In this document: in pieces, positions 34,857-48,738 of the stretch
Layout of the letters: every line of letters begins with the position of its first letter
How positions within the stretch are numbered: position 1 is the first letter of the stretch
Assembly: GCA_021234595.1 (NCBI GenBank)
Contig: CM037853.1
Coordinates: 53,416,517 to 53,480,516, forward strand
From: Delia radicum
Lineage: Eukaryota; Arthropoda; Insecta; Diptera; Anthomyiidae
Direction of reading: 5' to 3'
Length of the DNA stretch: 64,000 nucleotides
The notes under the pieces: model-generated
Seen by the model: the letters and a program-made list of their open reading frames with translations, nothing else
What the model was told of the DNA's origin: nothing
The model's database searches: none
Position numbers and translations under genes: made by a program

Positions 34857-35689
34857 TGCGTGTTTAATCTAATTTACAGAATTTATTTAATTAAGAGCAG
34901 AAGGTCATGCTACGTAAAAAATCTTTCTTTTCCATAGACTTCTAATCCAACTTTTATTTAGTAGAAAGCAACCATTTTCAGTCAAACAAATTTGGATCAA
35001 AATTTTCACCCGTTGCCCAGTGTAAGATTTAACCATTTTAGGGAAACGAAATTCTATATCTTAGAAAATAATAAAGCTAGCCGTATGAAATTTGGTAGAA
35101 GATGATATTGGCATAAGATGCAGAAAAAAAAATTGAAAAAAATGAGCGGAATTTTACAACTGCCATAATTAAAAAAAAATTACGTATGATAGATTTTTGT
35201 TTAAAAACGCTGAATGTATTAATATGTGCAAAAACTTGGACGAAAAAATGTTATTTTTTTCTTTGAAAACTTAACCCTTTACTGCAAGGTGTTTCATATA
35301 GTACTTGTAAACCATTGCTATTTTTGTAAAAACCACCGTGTTAAAAACTGTACTAGGAAAACACTATTTTGTTTGCCAATCATGTGTTTTGCCAGTACTA
35401 CCGGCAAAATTCTTTTCCATTATTGTTTTTACCAATACTACAAACAATTAGATAGAAGCATTTTATTTTATTTGATTATATTTTATTATATTTCACACAT
35501 AATACGATGTATACAGTCTAAGACAGAATTGTATTGCTTCTTTTTTAAATGTGTTTTATTATAAATATTTCTCAAAATTAATTTAATTTAAGTTATTTTT
35601 AAAGCACCAATATTTTGGAATTACCAACGGTATGCCGACGGTGGCAAATTTGCTCAAACCAATCAATCGGGTAACAATACTGTCAAGAT

Positions 35690-37269
35690 CGGCTCTGTGC
35701 AATAACTCCCAGGTGAAAAAAGTTCAAAAAAAAAAAAAAAAATGAAATAAGTCCCAAAAAATTTTCATAAAAATTTGGGAGTAATTTCAAATGAAATAAT
35801 ACACAGTTCCTCTGCAGTTATTTCATTTTTTTAGAAGTTATTTCATTTTTGTTATTAGGTGTTATTTCATACTGCAGTAATTCCGAAATGATATAAGTCC
35901 CAACAGAACTTAGCGTGGGTCATAGCGCCCAAAAAAAGTATATGTAAATTGTTGTAAAAATTTTATTGTTTTTGGGCAATACGACATTGATTTGAACGAA
36001 ATAAAATTTTTGTTGGGTGGTATGACGGCTTTTTGTTTGGCCAAAATAAATTTGGACGCTATGACGGTAAAAAAAAGAAGTTATTGCCCCAAATCATAAT
36101 TTTTTTTTTTTTTAATGTCATAAGACCTTAAATGTCAAGGCTGATTCATGAAATCGAACAAAAGCATTTTAAGGAAACTTAAAAAAATTGCTTCAATTTT
36201 ATTTTTTTGTTTCGCACGCAGAAAAAACTTTATTTTGCGTAGCCGCCTGCCGCGTTCTACGGAGAAAATCCTAAGAGCGACCGAAGGCCATCGTTAAAAA
36301 ACAATAAATCTTGGTGTGGGTTGGTATTTTGGGACATAAAAAGTTATGACAGGTCAAATAAATATTACTTGATATCTTAAAAATATAAAATTTCAACGGA
36401 GTCGACATCGGGTGGCGGCCTTCGGCTGCTCTTGGTGGTTTTTTTCCTCCGTAGAACGCGGCAGGCGGCTTCTCGAAATAAAGTTTTTTCTGCGTGCGAC
36501 ACAAAAGACATTATGTCTTATGACATTTAAAAAAATAAATTATGATTTTGGGCAATAACTTCGTTTTTTACCGTCATAGCGCTCAAAAAAAAAAAAGTTT
36601 TTTCAAAATAAAATGCCATAGCACCCAAAAAAAGTTTTGGCTTTTCTGTCATTCATTTGGTCGTTATAACATGTTAACATCGACAATTTTGGGGGGTATG
36701 CGAACATTTGGGCAATATGTCATTTTGGTTTTTGGGCAATACTAGTGTTTTTTTTTTTTTTGTTTAACGAGAAGCAACACTCGGGAAATTCTTCCTATTA
36801 ATTAATGTGTTGCTTTCTTTTGGAAAGGGGATAGTGGAGAGATGAAAGGTGGTGAAAGATGAAGGGCTTCAAACAATGCAACACTGCAATTGCGCGAGAT
36901 GATAAGTCTTAGAACAGTTGTTGCTCGCTAGCTGATGTAGAGTTTTCGAATTTATTGAAGCTTTTTGTTTCATAGCCCTGATTCATTCTTTTACTTCGGT
37001 TTGGGGAGTACAACGGTACGCCCTTACTTCATTTGTGTTGCATGGACTAGTTTTGGGAGTTATTTAATTTTTATTCTTTGGAAATTATTTCATGATGAAA
37101 TAACAACCAAAACCTAGGATTTGTTTCATTTTTGTTTTGGAAATTATTTCATTTTTTTAAATTTATTTCACTTTTTCGAGACGGGACTTATTTCATTTTT
37201 TTAGAACTTACTTCATTGGGAGCTTTTGCACTGGGACTTTTTGCACATGGGACTTATTGCATAGAGCCG
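35690..37269. mobile_element. Nested element with CGGCTCT ends, complete in unit 2
   Basis: Left end cggctctgtgcaataa and right end ttattgcatagagccg are inverted repeats. Tcaagat occurs immediately outside both ends (35683 and 37270), and the next base can extend it to eight. It is inserted within the CCCAGG-ended MITE (minus strand, right end at 37328). Internal modules match 833-2313. A poly(A)-tailed sequence is inserted at 36743-36997. Confidence 0.75.
36743..36997 (-). mobile_element. Short retro-inserted sequence with A-tail, unit 2 only
   Basis: About 255 bp absent from unit 1 (junction near 2039). On the minus strand it ends in a run of about 15 A, preceded by a potential stem formed by aagcaacac and gtgttgctt. 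This suggests a 5'-truncated LINE 3' end or a SINE. No clear target duplication and no coding sequence. Confidence 0.55.
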
Positions 37270-37328
37270 TCAAGATCATATATCCCATGTTTTGCCAGCA
37301 CAGTGCCGATTGTAGTTTTCTGCCTGGG

Positions 37329-38205
37329 TATGTATCACCTTGTTTATGAATCTAATTCAAAATATGTTTTTCAATTATTATTAAACAACAACTAAATTTT
37401 AATATTCAATAGCATGCATTTCCAAAGTAATTGTAAATTTGGAAACACATGATTTTTTTATAGAAAAAATGGCAATTTTTCATTCGTCCATAAACTCGAA
37501 AAGTCGAAAATTTTCGTGCTGTTAAAAGTAATAAAAGTGTTAGAAAAAAACTGAATAAACATCAAATTTAGAATGTGTTCTTAATTTTAAAAATATAAAC
37601 ATTTGTTTTAAAATTCCCGAAATTTTTTTTTTTTTTTAATTGTGATTCGTTCGGGAATTGTAACAAAGTAGTAAAATTGGTTAACAATTCCACATCCTCA
37701 TAATATGTTTTTTTTAAATGGGTGACAAATGTAATAGTATTTTTGGAACTATTTCGTTTTATGAAATTTTTAAAGAATATCGTGCGGGTGGTTTAGAACA
37801 GAGAAAGAAATGTAAGTTTTCAGGAAATTAAGGATCAACTTTCAGCAAATGTAAAAATGTAGCATTACATTTTGCTTAGTGAGAAATAAAAGCACAGACC
37901 AAAAAGTTAACTAACCCTAAAACTAGAATATACTTTTCTAACGGTTTGGTGTGTGCAGAACACGGTTTTAGTGATATCTGAGGCTAAAGTTTTAATAAAC
38001 CCTGTTCTTCATTATATTCGGGACGTTATTATATCGCCAATTAAGATTTGTTCCGACAACTTTTTACTGCCATCTGAAAGTACCGTTTCACAGAACGGTA
38101 TCTAACACAATAAATGAGATATCTGAAAAATTGAAAAAGTTTTTTGATGAAAAAAAGTTGTACTATCAAATGCTAAAAAAAAATATCGATTTCTTTATGT
38201 AAAAA
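37329..38205. other. Unit-2 counterpart of 2375-3275
   Basis: Same AT-rich sequence as in unit 1, with a deletion of about 32 bases near 37966 and single-base changes that break the open frame seen in unit 1. No gene. Confidence 0.55.
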
Positions 38206-38878
38206 GTGGCGGATCCAGCCCTCGATTTTGGGGGTGGATAACTATTGAAGAGTTTTGTAAATTTTAAAGAAATTTTTCTGATTTTTTGATTTGGTACGGT
38301 AACTTTAAGATTTATTTAAATCCGAAAAATTAGGATATGAAATATAAAAATTAAAAATTTTTTTTTGTGTCACTATTTCGCAAAACTGTATAATTCACTA
38401 CTCGAGAGTTCTAGGCTACTAAAAAAAATTATTCGTGGATTAAATTATTACAAATTATTTACTTTTGATGACCTTAAATGTAAAAGTTCAGAATTTTCTA
38501 AATTAAAACTTCTTTAAATTCAGTAAATGTATGGGTGTGAAATTCGGAATTTTTCATTTTTAAGTCATCAAAGTGACCGTTAAACAAACAATTTTTATAT
38601 CGATTTTATCTGAAAAAAATTTGTCAAACACTTAAATAAAATTAAAAATTAAAAAATAAAACTCGGAAAATTTGTTTTTTTTTTTAAACCAGAGAAAAGT
38701 AATTTGTCGTTTTTGGCTATTTTACAGATTATAGGATTTGTAATTTTCGTGCGCTCGTGTAAATTTTTGCTAGGATTTTTTGGCGTTTGTTTTTTCTCCA
38801 CCGAAACATTAAAACGTCTATAAATCTAAAATTTCTTGAAGTTTTTACGGATTTTTGTTACACAAAATGTTCTCTGTT
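38206..38878 (+). repeat. Dispersed repeat, unit-2 copy of 3276-3945
   Basis: Differs from the unit-1 copy by one substitution and two single-base length changes over about 660 bp by eye, one of the most conserved intervals between the units. Confidence 0.75.
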
Positions 38879-38919
38879 TCACATCAACCAGAAATATGTT
38901 GTATCCATGGCCGGCAGAC

Positions 38920-39117
38920 AATACCGCTAAAATACCGTTGCCGATTTAAAACCCTTTCAAGCTGACTTCGTTATCCCTAAAATACCGTTACCGAAATAAA
39001 TGTAAAACCGTTATCCGTAAAATACCGTTACCGATATAACTGAAATACCGATATCCTTAAAATATCATTACCGAATAAACTAAAATAACGTCACCGCTAA
39101 AATGCCGTTATCGAAGC
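38920..39117 (+). repeat. ataccgttaccg minisatellite, unit-2 copy
   Basis: Near-identical to 3988-4182, with one added base near 38960. Confidence 0.7.
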
Positions 39118-42100
39118 ATATTTTTCCATATTTGCTCTTGTTTTCGTATATTTAAAAAAAAATCTTATTTTTGATTAATAAAAAAATCGTATTTTTGAGC
39201 ATATTTTGGTACTTTTTAGAACAAAACCATACAGTTAGTTTTTAGTTACGAACAATTTTATGTTTCAATAAATTATATTTTTTTTTGGCGGTTTCAACAC
39301 TGATATCGTGCTTTAAGACTGTACCGATTTAGCTATATTCAATATTTTATCTCAAGTTTTTCTCAAAGTTATTCTAACTATGCTGAAAAGTAAGTTTTAA
39401 AATTACGAATTCTCAAAGGAAATGTGTGTTTAAAGAGCAACTTTTCCGTTTTTGGTGCATTTTTTATGAGCTAAAAATTGATTTTTTAATTTTTTGTTAC
39501 CAAAATTACCCCTTCTACATTGGTCCTCTGAAGATTTTGGATGACGCGAGATGAAACATGTAAGGACCTGCCAGTAGATAAAGACTGTATTAAATTAGCA
39601 GATAAAGAAATTTTTTAATTAATAATTAAGCATTGTACGTTTTTTTATTTAACAATAACAAATGATCTTGAACTTGAATAATGTTGCTCACATCATAATT
39701 TATGATAAAAGATCGAAAAATAAACTTTTGGTTCTAAATTTTTTAAAATTTAAAAGTAAAATATTATTACAGTGACAATTACTACCTGTGGAGCACTGTG
39801 TAACGTGGCGAATAACTTGAACGAGGTAACCTAACACCTTACCGACTCAAAAGAATATGCTACGGGTCAAGTTAGAAGTAGTTAGTGTTAAAGTAGGACC
39901 ATTTAAGATTTATGTGACATGCAACAGAACCAGTGGGAAAAAAATTATCACGTGACTGGTGTACGTATCGTGGAACTGGAGAAAACATTTTGTAGGAAAA
40001 CTAGTCACATATTAAGCGCAATGTGTTCTGATATAGGGGTAGTTTAAATGGAATAGTTTTCCTACGTATCATTGCACTGGTCCAATGTTATATGTCGCCG
40101 GGCATGAGAAAAGTAATTAGCAAAGTAACCTGTCACTTTTTATTCAGCGTATGTCATATTATGCACGGGTTGCTAAGTAGCCCGTTTGGAACCAATCACT
40201 GCACTTATCTAAAACAGTGTGTCTTACACCCTGTTCAAAAAAAACCTTCAAAAAGGCACAACAAAAATCAATTTTAAAATAAGTTTATTTTGTCTGTAAC
40301 CAACAAAAAACTAAGTTTAAGATCGCGACGTTCGGCAAGAAATCGCCATATCTGACCAGTTTTCATCCACTGCTAACGATTTTGAACAAGTTCAAATGAC
40401 CAGTAACAACTTCAACTGCAACGACCCTAGTTGCTTCAGTACTCTTTGATGTTATGTTACTTTTTCTTCAGTTACATGATATATCTGGTACCAATCAGTG
40501 AATGTTTTGTCACCATAACTATAGTCACGTGATTGGTCATTTCACCCAAATTAACACTTTTTGGTGCACCACAATATTAGTTTCACCAGTTTCGTGACAC
40601 GATATTTTATGCGTAAAATCGAAAAGAAAACCTATATTGATTCGAAAAATTGCCATAAAAATCGGCCGTCGCCATTTCAAAGTCAAAGCTTATTTTGTCA
40701 CACAATTGCTTAAAATAATTTCGCTTCATAAAAAGTTTGCTATGAAGTTTTGAGAAATGCGTGAAGTTTTTCTTTACCAGATAAAAATAGCTCTACAGGC
40801 AAAAAATGTTAACAAAAAATTTCACTGTTTTCTTTTAATTTTTTTTTTTGTCTGCAGCGCTTTTTCAAAGCTTCTATGTATTTATTGCTTTAGGATAGTT
40901 TTTGAAAAATAACATTAGTCAATCTTATTTTATTAACATCACTATATTACAAATGTATACTTATAGTTTTAAATCAACCATCTCCAATTCTTAAAAAAAT
41001 CACTAGTGACGGAAACACTTAAAAATTAAATAAAAACTACAGGTGAACTTTAAAATCAAATCAGAACATACAGAAGGAACTTACAGTTTAAGTGCTAACG
41101 TGTCATCGTTGCAAATTTGCAAAAGTTTTTCCAACAGAAAGTTGTCAAATTTACAATGAATGCTTGTTTTCATACCACTAACAACAGTACGCACTTCGAA
41201 TTGAGGAATTGTAATAAATGTTGAAAAATTTTTCCTCGTGCCATTGGGAGTTATTTCATTGAAAATAGTTGGATTAATGAAGTAACTTCCAAATAAAATT
41301 TAAATTTGGGAGTAATTTCATTATGAAATAATTCTCAATTTGTATGCAACTTTTTGTGAGTTATTTCTTTTTTCTTGGAACATATTTCATTGGGAGCTAT
41401 TTCACCTCGCCATTCATAAATAGTATACATTTTATTTTTCTGTGTACCTTTGAAAAGTATATGTGCAAAAACTCATCCAAAAAGTCTTATATTTACAATG
41501 GTTTCTTAACAAAAACCTCCGTTTTGGTACATATTTGGCACAAAATATGTCCTATCTCCCTTAGTTTCTGAAATACTGATCATTTTAAAACCGTTCTATA
41601 ACGCTCCCTGTTTAGTTCCATGTCGTTTGATTTTGGAAAAATGAAACAGAGTGTCCAAAATATTTCACGTACGTATTTTGGTAAACAACACACTGTGGAT
41701 GTTTCATAAAAAATTAGTCTCTCGGAATCTTTCCTGGACCTTACTTATTTACACTATAATGATTAATTTATACTCCTACGGTACAAAAAATGCTGTCTGT
41801 TTTGCACTATCTCGCTTAGTTTCGGAGATACTGGTTATTTAAAAAAATCACCATTTTATAAAATGGCCACTACACCCAGAAAAAAGAGCATCATATTATG
41901 ATGGTTTAATAGCATCATGTAGCGACTGCAATGCGTAACAGTCATAATATGACCGTAGCAAACATGTTATGATTATAAACAACGAAATCGTTCTCGCTAG
42001 TCATAATATGATCATCCAGAGTCATGTATATGATAATTAGAATCATAATATGATAGTTTTGTGTCCACAATCATGTTCAATCATGTTTTTTGTGTTTGTG

Positions 42101-44215
42101 AAAAACTTTACTTGTGCAATCCACTCCGATAATATAACTGAGATTGGTTAGGGAGGGATCCTGGGAATTAATTTTAGTAAAATTGCTACAGGGTGGCTTA
42201 TGTATACATGGTTATATAATAATACAAATTAACATACAACGATATTTAAAATTTTGCTTTACGTTCCATTCTGTTTAGTGTTCCAATTCCACTCCATCCC
42301 AGTTCCATTGCATATCGTTATAGTTTGAACCTATGTTCCATTTTATAATTGTTGTGTTTCAATCTGTATACTCATGTTAACGGTTAAACTCTCGATCGTT
42401 TTTTAAATGAGAATCATCCCTAATTTCATCTATATTCACCAGTTTTAAGTTTTTGAAAATTTTATCTGCCAATTGCAATTTTTTCATTTAATTGACGTGG
42501 GACTAATGTCAATGAAATTTAAATTCAATGGAATTCATAAACATTAATAATAAAAAAATGCTAATGAAAATAATTGCATTACAAATGATAGCAATGAAAT
42601 GGTAATAAAATCATCTATTAATTAGTACATTCTATTAATTAGTCCCATGTATGATTGACATATGATACTAAAAGTGGGACTCTGGTTTAGTCTCGGATAG
42701 CTATGCTGATATATAACATTTTTGACATATGAGTCACCTTATTAAAATAATTGCTTTCTTGCTAAAACACCTCCTCCTAATAGGATCTTTCTGCTTAATG
42801 ACCATTTGTTAAGATCAATTACTGGTATAGCGATAAAATTCGCTTAAACCATAAAAATTAAAAAAAATTTAAAAACCGCTGAACAGTAAAAAAAAACTGT
42901 ATCACACATCGAAAAATAAAGTACGTCATTGAAAACAACGTGCCTGAAATATGTAGAATTGGTGGTCATATTCTTATTAATTTTTAAAAGTTTTGATTTT
43001 GTCCTCCTGTGTTATTTGTGTCATTCGTAGTCAATTTTATTAATCTCTTCTAATTTTAGACTTGCCGTTTGATAGGTTTTTAAATTGATTGCAGTGTGGA
43101 GTTTTTATTATAGGTGTATATAACCTACTTCAAAAATTGTCGACATTTGTTGAAATCGCCATTTAATACACCTTATTTCTCATGGTTTTATGAATTGAGA
43201 TGAACTATGGGCAATGCTAGGTTGGATATACGTAAAAGCTATATTGAAACGTCAATTAATGGGCATTTCATGGTTTGTAACTTTCAGATCCAAAACCAAT
43301 ACAAAATGGAATCACTAGACTTGGAAGATACATTCACTGAAAAAGTAATTTCCAACTTGTAAGGAATTTTAGTAGATGTGTTTAAAATGTATGTTTTTTG
43401 AGTCTGGCATTTACAATTACAACTGAAATCAGCCTCAGTCAAAAAGACTTTTTTTAAAACTTAACGAAATTTAATTATTTTGTTTCGCAATTTTTTATAA
43501 AAAAAACAGGGTTTGAGACCACAGTTAGGTGTCTACAGCGAATCCTTAGGATGGACTTAATTGATAAAGTGAAAAACGTTAAACTGTTTTCATTAATGCG
43601 GCTACAGCGGCAGTTTTTCCAAACCCATTTTGCTTCGTGGCACCTAAAGCGCTGTATCAATTTTGCAAAAAACGTATTTTTAATGAGCTTAATCCTAAAA
43701 TCGAAATAACATCAAAAAGCATCCTTATATAATATTTTTCATTTCTTGAATTTAATAGTATTTAATATGATTTTCTCAAAACCATACTTGGGATTTTTTC
43801 ATTAGCACTGGAATTTTTTTTTTTCATTAGCACTGGACAAATTTTAACGCCAACAAAATTTCATTACAATTTAATTATAATAAAATTGTTTGGCATTAGC
43901 ATTTATCCTACTAATGCTAATGAAATCACACTAATGCCTAAAAACTAATTACAATTGAGAAAAATAAAGCATTTGTTAAAAAAAAAATGGAATGTAAATT
44001 GTAACACTGAATGCGGGAAACGAAATGGAACGAGGAACTAACTTTCTATTATCCGATAACATATGTTTATGTTCGTTAAAGGCGATTTTCTAAGTCTTCG
44101 GATTTGATTTAAAAAAACAATACATAAAATTTAGAGAAATGTATGAAATCTTTATTTGAGCAGATAGAACGATCTATATAATTCAATGTTTAAAGATGAT
44201 TTCATGTAAATGTTG
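39118..44215. other. Unit-2 counterpart of 4183-9303, no gene
   Basis: Contains the same repeats as unit 1: the gggagttatttcatt fragment (about 41245-41425), the tcggagatactg repeat (about 41615-41875), the cataatatga cluster (41880-42085) and the GGGACTAAT MITE (about 42508-42655). No coding region is supported. Confidence 0.6.
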
Positions 44216-44430
44216 ACCGCGGCTACGCCTCAAATGTTTCATACGCTGGGTCCTATTTTGGCATACTCTCTCCACCATATCAGCCGGTATCTCACGAATA
44301 AATTCTTAAATATTGGCTTTCAGTGTGTCAACCGTTGCGGGCTTGTCCCTATAGAATTGAGCCTTAACATAGCCCCACAAAAAAATAGCCTAAAAGCGAT
44401 AAATCGCACGATCTAGGCGGCCACGATCTT
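44216..44430 (-). pseudogene. Mariner-like transposase remnant, unit-2 copy
   Basis: Same C-terminal transposase tail as 9304-9512. It keeps ten bases missing in unit 1, so the section corresponding to WGYVKAQFYRDKPATVDTL reads better here. Upstream, tcgtggccgcctagatcgtg corresponds to the WPPRSCDL segment before the last catalytic Asp. No complete frame remains. Confidence 0.7.
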
Positions 44431-45496
44431 AATAAAATTCAATAATCTGCAAGTGTTGTAAGTCGATTCATGGTTAAATTATAGACCAAACTGAACATAT
44501 TTAACAGTTACATGTTACACGAAAACAGCTGAGCTACCAAAAACAGTGTTGCCAAAAAGAAAGTTGCTAAAAAATCACCCTTTCTTATCACGTTAATAAG
44601 CAAAACAAAAAAAAAAAATCACCCTATGGGTGTTTTATAAAAATTGATCACTCGGGATCTCACCTGGCCTTAGCATATTCATATTATAAGGGTATTTAAT
44701 ACTCTTGTAATCCGTTTTGCTCTATCTCGCTTAGTTTCGGAGATACTGGCCATTTTAAAATATCGCCATTTTGTAAAATAGCTCGTATTTCGAAAACTAA
44801 GAGAGATGTCGCAAACGGACAAAAATGTATTACAACACAACTTTATTAAGTACTCTGATTAAACTTGTTCTCCTTTTCATTCCATATCGTTGCCTTTTGA
44901 ACCAATGTTCCATTCTATTATCGGAGTGATTAAATTGTTATTTTCACGTGCTCATTTGGGTAAACAAATAATTGAGACACCCTGTGATTTTTTCATAAAA
45001 AATTAACCTATCGGAATTTTTCCCAGACCTAGCATATTTGTATTCTGTCATTTGTAATTTGGTTCCTTTAATTGATTCATTAGTAATGGTAATGAAATTT
45101 AAAATCATTATCTTCATTCCATGAAATCAAACCAAATCAATGAAATTCATTACCATTAATTAAAAATATGCTAATGAAAATAATTTCATTACAATAGATA
45201 TCAATGAAATTGCAATGAAATTATCAATTCAATTAATTAGTCTCATGTATGCCGTAAACCAAACTAAATATCATTAAACCGGCAAAAGATTTGTTTTTTC
45301 CCAAAATAATCGCGGTCTTATTGTTAAGTCCCAATATATGGCATGGAAGTTTTTTGAGTGTATTTTTACATTTTTTGGTTGTGCAATGAGATCTATAAAT
45401 TGATGTAGCTTTTGAGTTTGAATTTTAACGTCTTTTTCAGACAATTGCAAGTAAAACTATAATTAATATGCAATTTTATTTAATTTAATTGTGAAA

Positions 45497-45800
45497 GGCG
45501 TGGTAGAGAAGAATGAGTGTATTTTCTAAAAATCATAACTACATTGTAAATTTTCAATTATTTCTGAATCAGACTGCGCAGTTTCTGGTGTTGAACCTTC
45601 GTCAGTAATCCTGTTTTTTTTATTGAATAATGTAATATTTGTTATGTTTTTTATTTGTTCTATTGCGTCTATATGAAATTTTCTGTGCAATCACTGACCG
45701 TGGTATAGATAAACTGATTTCTAATGCCACATGCACTCGCAATACACATTAGATAGAGCGCTTTAGCGCACTGATCTATCGCCAGGTCGAGTTTTGTTGT
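45497..45800 (-). mobile_element. tRNA-derived SINE, unit-2 copy
   Basis: Counterpart of 10578-10885, in the same orientation and with a few differences. The insertion predates the duplication. Confidence 0.72.
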
Positions 45801-46366
45801 GATTAAAACTAGTTTTATTCAATACACGCTGTTTTTGTTCTTGCATACATAATCTCAGAAGTACAACTCCAACAACACAACAGTTCTATTTTTAGAAACT
45901 TACCTCACTCTAATGTCCACTGTTTTCCCATATGTTGTAAGTGATGCCATATCTATGATATATTCTTTGTATATTCGATAGATGGCGCTTAAGTAGTTAG
46001 GGAAAATTGCCTGAGAGCAAAGTTTAATTTTTGTTTAGCTTTTATTTAATCTAAACAAAAATTGTAATTTTAATATTTTTTATTTCCTTGAAACTAAAAA
46101 ACTAAATAATTTTTGCGCAGTTGAAGATAGTTAATTAACGCAAAATGTTTTAGCAGGCTTAAGCAATATTTTTTTAAAATATGTTACCTCAAGTGTAGTA
46201 AATTTTGAACTTCCCCATATACAAAAATATAAAATGACTTTATTTACAAATATATTACGATATTTACAGGCAAATTAAAAAGAAAAAAATATTAACAATT
46301 ATAATATTATGACTTTGTAAATTGATAATAAAAATATAAATGTTTTATACAAAGTATTTACTTTTA

Positions 46367-46862
46367 CCCAGGCAGAAAAATACAATCGGCACAGTGTTGG
46401 CAAATTATCGGCGACGGTCGGTTATGCGTTGGTAGATTGATAACAGATTGATAACAGTGGCCAACTTTTAGTTTTAGCGAACTTGTCACCGTTGGCAAAA
46501 CATAAGTAATTCTACAAATTTGGTGCTTTTAAAAGCAGCTTAAATTAAATTATTTTTGAGAAATATGTGTAATAAAACACATTTAAAAAGCAGCAACAAA
46601 GTTCGGTCTTAATCATATATGTCATATTTAAATGTATGAAATATAATAAAATATTAAAAAAAAAACACTTATAGTTAATTGGCTGTAGTAATGGTAAACA
46701 CAATATTGGCAAATTATTTTGAAGGTGATACTTGCAAAACACATGCTTTGCAAACAAAATAATGTTTTCCTAGTTCAAGTTTTAACACAGCAGGATTTAC
46801 AAACATAGCAGTGGTTTGCCAGTACATTTTTTTTTTGGTACTGTTGCCAATTTCTACCTGGG
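46367..46862 (+). mobile_element. CCCAGG-ended MITE, unit-2 copy
   Basis: Same ends and TA flanks as 11416-11910, with scattered substitutions. It confirms the element boundaries and the age of the insertion relative to the duplication. Confidence 0.78.
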
Positions 46863-48084
46863 TACATATTAATTTTTATTTTACATACACAGATTCATTG
46901 TGACTACCGAATTATTCGCCTACTTCATGGTTCGGTTGCAGCCATTGATATTTTCGTTTGGGGCCACAGAAATTCGACCAATAAAACAGAATTTATTTTG
47001 GATCACCATATTTAAATTGACCCATTAATACATTTGGCTGTGGCAACCAAATAATTCGATTGCTGCAACCAAATTATTCGGTTGTCGAAAAATTCAGTTG
47101 TCACAATGAATCTGTTTCCTCTGTGTACATTAGAGTACCCAAAAAAGCAAAGTTTTTGTTTTCTTGCTCCCCGCGCAGTTTATGATACATTCTGTATAAA
47201 AAATAAGATCTGCGAAAAAAACGGGACTTCATGCAGTTATGAATTTTGACCTAATAAGTGGACTAAAAATGATCAATGGGTTTTTCGTTAAAAACGAAAT
47301 TATGCAAAACAAACCAACAATTACTTTCCTTATAACATCTAAATTTTGGAAAAAAAAAAATTTGAACGGCTCTTTTTTTCTAGACTATTTTAATTAATGT
47401 TTTAATCTTTTTTATTTTTTCCCAATTTCATTAGTTTTTAACCAAACAGTTAATTGGGCAACAATTAAACTTTGAAACCTATATCTCAAAAATAGGTATT
47501 GGAGATAGAAATTTCTATGATCATTAACATTTTTAAAAAATTTATAAACAAAATCGATGGTCACAACTAAATAAATTTGTTTGCCACTTGAAATAAGAAT
47601 TTCGTATAACTTACACCATAAATTGTAAAAATGTTGTAACTAGAAAGTGTGCACTTATGACCATCGCTATTCATAGTTTGTCTTAGATGTGTAGCAAAAA
47701 AAATTTATCGCTTCACAAAAATTATAAGAGCCGTTCAAAAAATTGTTTTTCCATATTTTTGATTTTGAACGCAAATAACATCAAGATTTATGACCTACCT
47801 GTAGGTCAAAAGTATCTAGGAGGAATAAAATTTCTGCTTTATTTTGCATAATAACACTTATAACACTTTTTAACGAAACCCCATTATTTAAAAAGTTTTA
47901 CAACGACATAGCTATTTACCATTTTTAAATCCTTTTTTAGGCCAAAAGTCGAAAGCGCGATAGAAATCGAGTTTTTTTCACAGAACTTATTATTTACACC
48001 CAATATATCATAAAAGGCGCGCGGAGCAAGAAAAAAAGCAACCTTGCAATTTTCATATATTTTATGAGTACTCTAGTGTACATA
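46863..48084. other. 3' flank of protease copy 2
   Basis: Counterpart of 11911-12960. A block of about 360 bp at roughly 47465-47830 is absent from unit 1, and unit 1 in turn has about 100-150 bp missing here. The extra block has no recognisable termini or coding sequence. Confidence 0.5.
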
Positions 48085-48219
48085 TTACATTGTTTTAATT
48101 TGGTTTACAAGCCAATCCATCCAATGTTGAGTGCTCATATAAATTCCTGGAACTTTGCCACAGCCATAACCATAAGAAACGACACCTATTAAATAATAAC
48201 GGGTAGTGCCCTTATAAAG
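48085..48219 (-). CDS. Protease copy 2, exon 7: C-terminus
   Basis: 44 codons and TAA. LYKGTTRYYLIGVVSYGYGC is followed by GKVPGIYMST and a terminal helix ending NQIKTM. Three bases differ from copy 1, two of them amino-acid changing. The acceptor is tttttag. Confidence 0.9.
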   Translation of the reverse strand, partial: LYKGTTRYYLIGVVSYGYGCGKVPGIYMSTQHWMDWLVNQIKTM

Positions 48220-48287
48220 CTAAAAAATTAAGAATTATAATATTAATTAAAAACATATCAATTAATTGAAAACCAATCTTAACTTAC

Positions 48288-48586
48288 TTCTGGTACCATT
48301 AATGGACCACCGGAATCTCCTTGACACGTATCTACACCACCTACAGTATAACCAGCACACACTATGGAATCGTCAAATTCATCCGATGATAAATGCGGAA
48401 AACGATTTCTATAAATACTTCGACAAACATCATTCTTTAAGATCGGTAATGGCGCCTGCTGCAAGATGTGCGATGGAGTGCCACCTTGCGTCTTATAACC
48501 CCAACCGGCTACATATGACATTATATCAACATACGATTTGGAGCGTAATCTATTAGAATTAGGCATACATATGGGCCGAATTAAAT
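48288..48586 (-). CDS. Protease copy 2, exon 6: catalytic Ser
   Basis: 299 bases with an intact frame. Compared with copy 1, the segment after AGWG reads YKTQGG instead of HTMQGG, and CRSIYRNRFPHL replaces CRIIYRNLFPYL. CAGYTVGGVDTCQGDSGGP is unchanged, preserving the Ser and the trypsin-type specificity Asp. Splice signals are conserved. Confidence 0.9.
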
Positions 48587-48656
48587 CTATTTGAAAAGTT
48601 ATAATTATTATAAATATCTGTTGCATTTTAGTATTTAATTGTATTTAATAATTCAC

Positions 48657-48738
48657 CTGTAAATTGTACACTAGTTTCCAATAATAATATAGCCAGATCT
48701 GAACGATTATTTTGACCATATTGGGGATGTTTTACATT
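48657..48738 (-). CDS. Protease copy 2, exon 5: catalytic Asp
   Basis: 82 bases encoding NVKHPQYGQNNRSDLAILLL and then ETSVQFT; the catalytic Asp is retained. The acceptor is aattag and the donor GTGAAT. Confidence 0.88.

Noticed and set aside
48266..48556. 96-codon plus-strand frame over the protease
   Set aside because: Antisense shadow of protease copy 2 exon 6; the minus strand carries the GDSGGP motif and conserved splice sites.
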